NCBI RefSeq assembly: GCF_002029255.1
Contig: NZ_MZGT01000001.1
Location: 79,315-143,314 of the forward strand
Direction of reading: 5' to 3'
From: Clostridium chromiireducens
Lineage (GTDB): Bacteria; Bacillota; Clostridia; Clostridiales; Clostridiaceae
DNA length: 64,000 nt
Below are positions 30,920-38,454 of the stretch, in pieces. Position 1 is the stretch's first letter. Every line of letters begins with the position of its first letter. The translations under genes were made by a program, and so were the position numbers. The notes under the pieces were generated by a model. It searched no databases, was not told the DNA's origin, and saw only the letters and a program-made list of their open reading frames with translations.

Positions 30920-33541
30920 ATGAAAGTTACAAATGTTGATCAGTTAAAGAAAAAAATGGAGCAAATTAGAGCTGCTCAAGAGAAATATGCTACTTATACA
31001 CAAGAGCAGGTAGACAAAATCTTCAGAGAAGCAGCAATGGCAGCGCTTGATGCAAGAATACCACTTGCTAAGATGGCTGTAGAAGAATCTCGTATGGGGA
31101 TATTTGAAGATAAAGTTATTAAGAATCATTTAGCGTCTGAATATGTTTATAATAAATATAAAAATGAAAAAACTTGCGGCATTTTAGAAACAGATGATGC
31201 TTTTGGTATCACCAAAGTTGCAGAACCAATTGGTGTTGTTGCAGCGATCGTTCCAACAACTAATCCAACATCTACTGCTATATTTAAAGCATTAATATCT
31301 TTAAAAACAAGGAATGGTGTAATTTTCTCACCACACCCGAGAGCAAAAAAGTCAACAATAGAAGCAGCTAGAATAGTTCTTGATGCAGCAGTTAAAGCGG
31401 GTGCTCCAGAAGGAATAATAGGCTGGATAGATGAACCATCAATTGAACTTTCAGGAGTAGTTATGAAGGAAGCTGATATCATCCTTGCTACAGGGGGGCC
31501 AGCAATGGTTAAGGCTGCTTACTCATCAGGTAAACCAGCGCTAGGTGTTGGTGCAGGTAATACACCAGTTATCATTGATGAAACTGCTCATATTAAAATG
31601 GCTGTTAACTCAATTCTTCTTTCAAAGACTTTTGATAATGGTGTTATATGTGCATCAGAACAAGCTATTATTGTAATAGATAAAGTTTATGATGAAATTA
31701 AAAATGAGTTTATTGAAAGAGGATCTTATTTCTTAACTGGTGATGAAATAGATAAAGTAAGAAAAACAGTATTAATAAATGGTGCTATAAATGGAGATAT
31801 AGTTGGTCAATCAGCTTTTAGAATAGCACAATTAGCTGGAATTGAAGTTCCAGAAGATACAAAAGTATTAATTGGAGAAGTAGAATTAATCGGATCTAAA
31901 GAACCATTATCTCACGAAAAATTATCTCCAGTGTTAGCTATGTACAAGGCAAAAACTTTTGATGATGCTTTAGATAAAGCTTGCAAGATTTTAGCATACG
32001 GCGGTATGGGTCATACTTCAGTTTTATATACTAACGAATTGACTTGCAAAGATAGAATTGAAGCCTTTGGTGCAGCAATGAAAACTTCAAGAACATTTGT
32101 CAATATGCCAGCTTCACATGGTGCAGCAGGTGATACATATAACTTTAGAATAGCACCATCATTTACTTTAGGCTGCGGTTCTTGGGGGGGAAACTCAATA
32201 TCAGAAAATGTTGGAGTTAAGCATTTATTAAATATTAAGAGTGTAGCAAGAAGGAGAGAAAATATGCTTTGGTTCAAGGTTCCAGAAAAGATTTACTTTA
32301 AATATGGCTGTTTAGGAATGGCTCTTGAAGAACTAAAGGATATGGAAAAGAAAAAAGCATTTATTGTAACGGATAAGATTTTATATGATTTAGGAATTCT
32401 TGAAAATGTTACTAAGGTATTAGAAAAAATAGGTGTAGACTATAGAATATTCTATGATGTTCAGCCCGATCCAACTCTTGAAAGTGCAAGAAAAGGTGCT
32501 AAAGAAATGCTTAACTTTGAGCCTGATACAATAATAGCAGTTGGTGGAGGTTCACCAATGGATGCTGCTAAAATTATGTGGGTTCTTTATGAACAACCAG
32601 ATGTAGCGTTCGAAGATTTAGCAATGATATTTATGGATATCAGAAAGAGAATCTACAATATGCCTAAGATTGGTAAAAAAGCTTCTTTTGTTGCTGTACC
32701 AACATCAGCAGGTACTGGTTCAGAAGTTACACCATTTGCAGTTATTACTGATGAAAAGACAGGAGTAAAATATCCATTAGCTGATTATCAATTAACTCCT
32801 AATATGGCTATCATTGATGCAGAATTAATGATGAATATGCCAAGAGGATTAACTGCATCATCAGGTATAGATGCTCTAGTTCATGCAATAGAAGCTTATG
32901 TATCAGTTCTTGCTTCAGATTATTCTAATGGTTTAGCATTAGAAGCAGCAAGATTGATATTTAAATATCTACCACTTGCATACACTGAAGGAACAATTAA
33001 TGTAAAGGCAAGAGAAAAGATGGCTCATGCATCAACAATAGCTGGTATGGCATTTGCAAATGCATTCCTTGGAGTATGTCACTCAATGGCACATAAATTA
33101 GGTGCAGAACACCACGTACCACACGGAACTGCAAATGCAATATTAATTAATGAAGTAATTAAATTTAACTCAGTAGAAGATCCAAGAAAGCAAACTGCGT
33201 TCCCACAATATAAATATCCAAGTGCTAAATCTAGATATGCAAAGATGGCTGATTATCTACAATTAGGAGGAGAAACAGATGACGAAAATATAGAGGCATT
33301 AATTAAGGCAATAGATGAATTAAAGATGAAGTTAAATCTTCCAATGACAATTAAAGAAGCAGGAGTAACAGAAAAGAAATTCTATGCTACTTTAGATAAG
33401 ATGTCCGAATTATCTTTTGATGATCTATGTACAGGAGCAAATCCAAGATATCCATTAGTAAGTGAAATAAAACAAATGTTTATTAATGTTTATGATAATA
33501 AAGAAGAGATTAAGGAAGAAGCTGCAGTAACAGAAAAGTAA
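30920..33541 (+). CDS. adhE: bifunctional acetaldehyde-CoA/alcohol dehydrogenase
   Basis: 873-aa fusion. The N-terminal CoA-acylating aldehyde dehydrogenase (~1-440) has VAAIVPTTNPTS, GGPAMVKAAYSSGKPA and the catalytic Cys in NGVICASEQ (~245). The C-terminal iron-dependent alcohol dehydrogenase (~450-870) has AVGGGSPMDAAK, PTSAGTGSEVTPFAVI and the His ligands in GVCHSMAHKLGAEHHVPHG. It reduces acetyl-CoA (or butyryl-CoA) to the alcohol with two NADH. RBS aaaggggcg. It sits inside the mannitol locus, where extra NADH is produced. Right after its stop is a second, in-frame copy of its C-terminal segment. Confidence 0.97.
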   Translation: MKVTNVDQLKKKMEQIRAAQEKYATYTQEQVDKIFREAAMAALDARIPLAKMAVEESRMGIFEDKVIKNHLASEYVYNKYKNEKTCGILETDDAFGITKVAEPIGVVAAIVPTTNPTSTAIFKALISLKTRNGVIFSPHPRAKKSTIEAARIVLDAAVKAGAPEGIIGWIDEPSIELSGVVMKEADIILATGGPAMVKAAYSSGKPALGVGAGNTPVIIDETAHIKMAVNSILLSKTFDNGVICASEQAIIVIDKVYDEIKNEFIERGSYFLTGDEIDKVRKTVLINGAINGDIVGQSAFRIAQLAGIEVPEDTKVLIGEVELIGSKEPLSHEKLSPVLAMYKAKTFDDALDKACKILAYGGMGHTSVLYTNELTCKDRIEAFGAAMKTSRTFVNMPASHGAAGDTYNFRIAPSFTLGCGSWGGNSISENVGVKHLLNIKSVARRRENMLWFKVPEKIYFKYGCLGMALEELKDMEKKKAFIVTDKILYDLGILENVTKVLEKIGVDYRIFYDVQPDPTLESARKGAKEMLNFEPDTIIAVGGGSPMDAAKIMWVLYEQPDVAFEDLAMIFMDIRKRIYNMPKIGKKASFVAVPTSAGTGSEVTPFAVITDEKTGVKYPLADYQLTPNMAIIDAELMMNMPRGLTASSGIDALVHAIEAYVSVLASDYSNGLALEAARLIFKYLPLAYTEGTINVKAREKMAHASTIAGMAFANAFLGVCHSMAHKLGAEHHVPHGTANAILINEVIKFNSVEDPRKQTAFPQYKYPSAKSRYAKMADYLQLGGETDDENIEALIKAIDELKMKLNLPMTIKEAGVTEKKFYATLDKMSELSFDDLCTGANPRYPLVSEIKQMFINVYDNKEEIKEEAAVTEK

Positions 33542-33670
33542 TTCTATGCAACTTTATATGAGATGTCAGAGCAGGCTTTTGATAATCAATGTACAGGGGC
33601 AAATTCAAGATATCCATTAATAAAGGAAATTAAACAAATGTTTATAAATGCTTTCGATAAGGCTGAATAG
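33542..33670 (+). pseudogene. duplicated C-terminal segment of adhE (in frame after the stop)
   Basis: The 42 codons after the adhE stop, in the same reading frame, translate to a sequence matching residues of the adhE C-terminus (FYATL..MSE..FD..CTGAN.RYPL..EIKQMFIN) at about 29 of 42 positions, ending in its own stop at 33668. The adhE stop TAA takes the place of an AAA Lys codon of the first copy. It is either the remnant of a second adhE lost by recombination or a tandem tail duplication. It has no start codon and is probably not translated except by readthrough. Confidence 0.85.
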
Positions 33671-33691
33671 TAGCTAATCATTGATGGGAAT

Positions 33692-33729
33692 AAGTGCCTT
33701 GGTGAAGTATTAATACTCATCAAGGCACT
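33692..33729. other. hairpin between adhE remnant and mtl leader B
   Basis: AAGTGCCTTG (33692-33701) pairs with CAAGGCACT (33721-33729), with inner AGTATTAATACT self-complementarity. No T-run follows; it could still end adhE transcription inefficiently. Confidence 0.5.
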
Positions 33730-33747
33730 ACACACATAAGAGGGATC

Positions 33748-33891
33748 ATGGTAATGATGGATAGTCAAATAAGCAAAGAGGTAATGTACATAAGAGAAGA
33801 GATACTGCAGATTAAAGAAGAAATTTCAAAGTTAAATACATATACTTTAAATTTGTCACTGGAAACGTATCACAATTTTGAACTTGTTTAA
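33748..33891 (+). CDS. possible 47-aa small protein overlapping mtl leader B
   Basis: An ATG preceded by agaggg opens 47 codons (three Met codons close together at 33748, 33754 and 33757), rich in Glu, Lys and Ile (KEVMYIREEILQIKEEISKL), likely one amphipathic helix. Its last ~15 codons lie within the repeated leader element; in copy A the corresponding frame is broken by a stop, so that part is conserved as DNA and not as protein. It recalls small Spo0E-like helical proteins in size only, with no signature match. It may be spurious. Confidence 0.3.
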   Translation: MVMMDSQISKEVMYIREEILQIKEEISKLNTYTLNLSLETYHNFELV

Positions 33892-33950
33892 ATTGAAAAC
33901 GAATTTTATATGGTTTAATATAGAAAGTGAAAGAAGTAATAATATTAGAT
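33844..33950 (+). repeat. mtl leader element, copy B (before mtlR)
   Basis: Imperfect copy of 28897-29000, including the cre-like TGGAAACGTATCACA (33860-33874). Its presence 260 bases before mtlR suggests that mtlR-mtlF-mtlD has its own promoter controlled in step with mtlA, on either side of adhE. Confidence 0.75.
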
Positions 33951-34122
33951 AACCTGACAGTTTAGTGATAACGTTTATGTTATTATTTTGATATTAAAAG
34001 GATGAAATTAGTATTTTACTAAAGTTAAATGAATAATTTTATCTTGTGACTGAGTATGAGATCTTCTGTATTTGGAAAATCTATTTACAAAAGAACATAA
34101 AATGCTGAATTGGCGATATTTA

Positions 34123-34149
34123 AACACTCGTGTTAATATTCTATAGAAT
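34123..34149. promoter_or_regulatory. two adjacent palindromes before mtlR
   Basis: AACACTCGTGTT (34123-34134) and ATTCTATAGAAT (34138-34149) are both perfect 12-base palindromes, three bases apart and ~60 bases before the mtlR start. They could be operators or a small stem pair. The remaining leader (33951-34122) has no other clear element. Confidence 0.4.
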
Positions 34150-34210
34150 GTTTTATGTATTACAAAGTCATAAATACTCTAAAAAATAATAAATGAATCA
34201 GGTGAAGTAT

Positions 34211-36262
34211 ATGAGTAATTTAACGCCTAGGCAACAGTTTATATTAAGTACAATATTGAATGAAGGAACGTTTAATATAAAACGGATTCAAAAGGATCTT
34301 GATATTAGCGAAAGAACAATTTTAAGAGAAATCTCGTCTATAAATAAAAATTTAAAAAAAAATGGTGCAGTTATATTTAATGATGAGGATATGAATTTAA
34401 GTATTTCAGGAAATAAAGAGAATATAGGGGAAATAAAAAAATCATTAGAAATGATTCCAATTCCATGGATATTTAGTAAGGAACAAAGACAGATAGTAAT
34501 CATTTGTGAGTTACTAGTTAGCAAGGAACCCTTAAAAGCATCATACTTTTGCCATAAATTTAATGTGGTAATGGGAAGCATAAGTCTCGATATAGATGCT
34601 ATTGAAGAAAGGCTTCTTTCTAAGAACTTATGTGTAATTAGAAAACGAAGTTATGGAATAAGTATTCAAGGATCAGAGTGGAATAAAAGAAACACATTAG
34701 TAGAATTATTCTTTGATTTTAAAGTTTTTGAGGACTTAGTAGCATTTCTATATGATGAAAAAGTTGACCCTATAATTACAACTTTTTTTAATGTTATTTT
34801 TGGAAATGAAGTTGTTAAATTGGTAAAGGATGTATTGAGAAAAATAGATTTAGGTTATCTTAAGGGGAATGATGTTAAATATCTGAGTTTATTCATCCAA
34901 GTGCTTTTATCTATAAGAAAGACTGAAAATGAAGAAGTTATTTCTCTGCCAGATGAAATTAAAAACAATATTCTATCGCTACAGGAATATAAGGCAATTC
35001 AACATTTGGGCGAAGTGCTAGAAAAGAATAATATAAGTATACCTGAAGATGAATTAGTTTATTTGTGTCTATATTTGAGTGACTATAAGGTTTTATTTAA
35101 TAACAATAATCTTATAGAATCAGATATCAATTATGAGAATATCTCTAAAGAAGTTACAGAAGAGATATCGAAGAAAATACATGTGGATATAGCAAAAGAT
35201 GAACAGTTAATAAAGGACTTAGCTCAACATTTTAGGCAAACTTTTTACATGTTAAATTTAGGATTAAAAGTTATAAACCCATTAATTAATGAAATAAAGG
35301 AACATTATTCAGAGTTATATAAGATTATAAAAAATACCTGTAGATTAGTATTTTCAAGGTATAATTTTAAAATCCCTCCAGAAGAGGTTGGATATATAAC
35401 TATGCATATTGCCGTTTCGGTTCAAAAGCAGCAAGCAAGGTTAAAGAATATTAAAGTACTTGTTGTATGCCCAAGTGGTATAGGTACGGCAAGAATATTA
35501 TGTAATAAAGTAAAGGCTCTTTTCAATGATATAGGTGTTATAGATGTTGTGTCTTTACACGATATTAATAATATAATCAATAAAAATGAATATGATTTGA
35601 TCTTATCAACGGTTCCGGTTAATTTTAAAGAAAAGGAAAATGTGATTGTTGTATCTCATTTTATGACAGAAGCCGATATAGAGAATATCAGTAATTTTAT
35701 TTTCAACTTTAAAGCAAAAAATAATAAAAAAGAATCAGAATTGTTCGAAGAAACAAGAGATAATGATGTCACAAATGATGAATATGAATTGGCTAACAAT
35801 ATGGTGAAGAATTTTCAATTAAAGAAATCAGATAGTAAGTCGTTTGTAGATTTAATTGATTTTATAGTTGAAGATCTTCGCGAAATTAATATTGCAAGAG
35901 ACAAAGAAATAATAAGAGAACTTATTTTTAAACGAGAAGAAAATGGTAATGTAGTTATACCAGGCAGCCGTGTAGCGCTGATACATACTAGAAGTGATAC
36001 AATTACTTCTCCGTTTGTAGGGGTATATAGAATAAATACACCTTTAGATATGAAGAGCATAGGCTTTTCAACAGAACAAGTAGATACATTTATAGTTATG
36101 TTTGCAAGAAATGCTGAAAGTAATTATATACTTAAGATTCTTGGAAAGATAAGTGTTTCATTAATAGAAAAGAAAGAATTTATTGAAACACTAAAACTAA
36201 GTAATGCAATAGATATTAGAGATTATTTAATTAATATCATTAATAACGAGGAGGAAGACTAA
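34211..36262 (+). CDS. mtlR: mannitol operon activator MtlR (BglG/LicR-type PTS-regulated)
   Basis: DNA-binding activator whose activity is set by PTS phosphorylation. An ATG at 34193 is in frame, but aggtga supports 34211 (683 aa). Domains: two N-terminal winged helices (IKRIQKDLDISERTILREI near 23-41), PRD1 (~205-300), PRD2 (~310-405), an EIIB-like domain with Cys420 (VVCPSGIGTAR) and a C-terminal EIIA-like domain with His592 (IHTRSD). PRD2 keeps the expected His340 and His399, but at the two corresponding PRD1 positions Phe and Tyr are seen. This matches Bacillus MtlR, where PRD2 His, the EIIB Cys and the EIIA His matter most. Its stop overlaps the mtlF start. Confidence 0.94.
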   Translation: MSNLTPRQQFILSTILNEGTFNIKRIQKDLDISERTILREISSINKNLKKNGAVIFNDEDMNLSISGNKENIGEIKKSLEMIPIPWIFSKEQRQIVIICELLVSKEPLKASYFCHKFNVVMGSISLDIDAIEERLLSKNLCVIRKRSYGISIQGSEWNKRNTLVELFFDFKVFEDLVAFLYDEKVDPIITTFFNVIFGNEVVKLVKDVLRKIDLGYLKGNDVKYLSLFIQVLLSIRKTENEEVISLPDEIKNNILSLQEYKAIQHLGEVLEKNNISIPEDELVYLCLYLSDYKVLFNNNNLIESDINYENISKEVTEEISKKIHVDIAKDEQLIKDLAQHFRQTFYMLNLGLKVINPLINEIKEHYSELYKIIKNTCRLVFSRYNFKIPPEEVGYITMHIAVSVQKQQARLKNIKVLVVCPSGIGTARILCNKVKALFNDIGVIDVVSLHDINNIINKNEYDLILSTVPVNFKEKENVIVVSHFMTEADIENISNFIFNFKAKNNKKESELFEETRDNDVTNDEYELANNMVKNFQLKKSDSKSFVDLIDFIVEDLREINIARDKEIIRELIFKREENGNVVIPGSRVALIHTRSDTITSPFVGVYRINTPLDMKSIGFSTEQVDTFIVMFARNAESNYILKILGKISVSLIEKKEFIETLKLSNAIDIRDYLINIINNEEED

Positions 36263-36705
36263 TGGAAAAAGGAATTTTAGTAAAAGAAGGAATAGTATTA
36301 AATGTTGCGTCAGAATCTAAGGACAAAGCAATAGAAAGAGTTGGTAAGCTTCTAATAGATGGAGGTTACGTTAAAGATAATTATATAGAAGGAATGAAAG
36401 CAAGAGAAGAAGAAGTTACAACATACATGGGAAATGGAGTCGCGATTCCTCACGGTATGAATGAATATAAAAAGGAAATACTTGAAACAGGAATAGTAAT
36501 AGCACAATATCCTAATGGAGTAGATTTTGGCGAAGGTAACACTGCATATATAGTAATAGGAATAGCTGGAAAAGGTGATGAGCATATGGAGATATTATCT
36601 CAAATAGCTTTAACTATTCAATATGAAGAAAACGTTGAAAAACTTAGAAATGCAAAAACTCCAGAAGAAATAATGGAAATTATATCTGAAGAAGGAGAAA
36701 TGTAA
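36262..36705 (+). CDS. mtlF: mannitol-specific PTS EIIA component
   Basis: 147-aa cytoplasmic EIIA that passes phosphate from HPr to the EIIB domain of MtlA. The active-site His64 is in MGNGVAIPHG, followed by the usual QYPNGVDFGEGN and VIGIAGKGDEHMEIL blocks. Start and mtlR stop share bases (TAATG). RBS gaggagg lies within the end of mtlR. The mtlD start follows one base after its stop. Confidence 0.96.
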   Translation: MEKGILVKEGIVLNVASESKDKAIERVGKLLIDGGYVKDNYIEGMKAREEEVTTYMGNGVAIPHGMNEYKKEILETGIVIAQYPNGVDFGEGNTAYIVIGIAGKGDEHMEILSQIALTIQYEENVEKLRNAKTPEEIMEIISEEGEM

Positions 36706-36706
36706 T

Positions 36707-37852
36707 ATGAAGGCGATTCAATTTGGAGCAGGAAACATAGGAAGAGGATTCATAGGTGCGTTACTTTCAAAAGCTGGATATCATGTAGTTTTTGCAGATG
36801 TGAATAAAGAAGTAATCGATAAAATCAATGAAGATAAAAAATACACAATACATGTTATGGATGTAGAGTGTGAAGAAGTAGTTGTTGAAAATATAAGCGG
36901 AGTTATCTCAATAAATGATGAAGTTTTACAAGAAATAAAGGAATCTGATATTATAACTACTGCAGTAGGCCTAGTGGTATTGCCAAGAATAGCGCCTACA
37001 ATTGCTAAAGGAATACAACTTAGAAAAGAAGCTGGAATTAAAACACCATTAAATATTATTGCATGTGAAAATGCAATAAAAGCAAGTTCGCAGTTAAAAG
37101 CTGAAGTTGAAAAATGTTTAAATGAAGAAGAAAAAGCTTACTTAGAAGAATTTGTTGGATTCCCAGATTGTTCAGTAGATAGAATAGTTCCGCCAGTAAA
37201 AAGTGAAAATATCTTAGATGTTGTAGTTGAAAAGTTCTATGAATGGAATGTTGAAGAAAAAGCATTTAAAGGAGAAATTCCAGCAATAGAAGGCATGAAT
37301 TTAGCAGATAATTTAATGGCATATATAGAAAGAAAATTATTTACATTAAATACTGGGCATGCAATTACAGCATACATTGGTAATTTGAAAGGTTATAGTA
37401 CAATAGATGAAAGTATAGCGGATGAAAAGATATATAATGTTGTTAAAAATGCTATGAAAGAAAGTGGAATGGGATTAGTAGAAAAACATAAACTTGATCA
37501 AGAAGCTCATTTTAAATATATTGATAAAATCATTGGAAGATTTAAAAATCCTTATTTGAAAGATGATGTATCAAGAGTTGGAAGAGAGCCACTTAGAAAA
37601 TTAAGTGATAGCGATAGATTAATAAAACCATTAATGACTGCTAAAGGCTTTGACTTAGATGTAGATAATCTATTATTAGGAGTTGGTGCAGCTCTTCACT
37701 ATAAGAATGAAGAGGATGCTCAATGTGTAAAACTACAAGAACTAATAAAAGAAAAGGGCATAAAATGCGCTGTGGCAGAGGTAGCTAATATAAGCGATGA
37801 TGAGTTATTGGAAAGAATAGAAAAAGCTTATGAAGATGTTTTAGCAATATAG
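36707..37852 (+). CDS. mtlD: mannitol-1-phosphate 5-dehydrogenase
   Basis: Oxidises mannitol-1-phosphate to fructose-6-phosphate with NAD+, 381 aa. The N-terminal Rossmann motif FGAGNIGRGFIG is at 7-18; ACENAIKASS and the catalytic Lys region VDRIVPP follow, and NTGHAITAYIG and the C-terminal long-chain mannitol dehydrogenase domain are typical. Each mannitol yields one NADH more than glucose, which gives the neighbouring adhE a metabolic reason to be here. The gene ends the mtl cluster and a hairpin follows. Confidence 0.96.
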   Translation: MKAIQFGAGNIGRGFIGALLSKAGYHVVFADVNKEVIDKINEDKKYTIHVMDVECEEVVVENISGVISINDEVLQEIKESDIITTAVGLVVLPRIAPTIAKGIQLRKEAGIKTPLNIIACENAIKASSQLKAEVEKCLNEEEKAYLEEFVGFPDCSVDRIVPPVKSENILDVVVEKFYEWNVEEKAFKGEIPAIEGMNLADNLMAYIERKLFTLNTGHAITAYIGNLKGYSTIDESIADEKIYNVVKNAMKESGMGLVEKHKLDQEAHFKYIDKIIGRFKNPYLKDDVSRVGREPLRKLSDSDRLIKPLMTAKGFDLDVDNLLLGVGAALHYKNEEDAQCVKLQELIKEKGIKCAVAEVANISDDELLERIEKAYEDVLAI

Positions 37853-37860
37853 GAAATAAA

Positions 37861-37888
37861 TTTAAGGTGGATTTTTATCCACCTTAAA
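37861..37888 (+). terminator. hairpin after mtlD
   Basis: TTTAAGGTGGAT (37861-37872) pairs perfectly with ATCCACCTTAAA (37877-37888) around four Ts. Only a weak T-run follows. 37889-38090 otherwise holds the AT-rich promoter region of glmS. Confidence 0.7.
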
Positions 37889-38092
37889 ATATGTCGGATT
37901 AGTAAAAATAATTATTAAAATTCAATAAATTACATTAAATGTTTATGAATTTGTAATGTAACCAAAAAGTAATATTTAAATATATATATTAATATAGACA
38001 ATTGAAAATAATATGATAAAATAGTCAAAGAGGCATAAAAGGAAATGTGGAGGTGAAGAGTATAGGTAAGAGAAATTTTTAAATTCAAAAAA

Positions 38093-38305
38093 GCGCCAGG
38101 ACTAAGTGATGCTCAGTTAGAAATGAAGTTAGTGAAAAGATGGTTTTTTGTTAAAGGAAACTCGACTCACATTCGTTCGCTGAGTAAGTTCAAGCTACCA
38201 AATCGAAGATTTGGACTTTCACTTACGTTGACGAGGTTGGGGAGTATCGAAACTTCGGCGGGTGCCCCACGGTATCGCACTACCGTAAACGGCTGGTAAA
38301 ACTGT
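38093..38305 (+). ncRNA. glmS ribozyme/riboswitch with an enlarged P1 arm
   Basis: Self-cleaving GlcN6P-activated ribozyme. The self-cleavage site precedes GCGCCAGGACT (38093). The catalytic core follows as TTGACGAGG, TTGGGGAGTATCGA, CTTCGGCGGGTGCCCC and CGGTATCG...TACCG, then GGCTGGTAAAACTG, in canonical order. The P1 pairing AAGTGA (38104-38109) with TCACTT (38219-38224) encloses 109 bases, with further stems at ACTCA/TGAGT (38165/38181) and CCAAATC/GATTTGG (38198/38208). Typical P1 loops are much shorter. Cleavage lowers the stability of glmS mRNA when GlcN6P is abundant. Confidence 0.95.
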
Positions 38306-38454
38306 AAAGCGATTTGCAGCACAAATTCAGCTTGGTGTTAAAACCTTTGTTTTAGTTTTAATTTCTAGGATTATTATGCCTTTTTTTATTTGGCTAGAAT
38401 GAAATTAAAAGAAGAATAAAATTTAATATGTGAAAAAAGAGAGGAAGAATAAAT

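Noticed and set aside
33748..33891. Spo0E-like sporulation phosphatase call for the 47-aa frame
   Set aside because: Size and helix resemble it, but the SQ-L-D signature is absent (SLETY instead).
38041..38082. Short upstream reading frame (GTG start) before the glmS ribozyme
   Set aside because: The GGAGG overlaps the putative start codon and the frame is only nine codons long.
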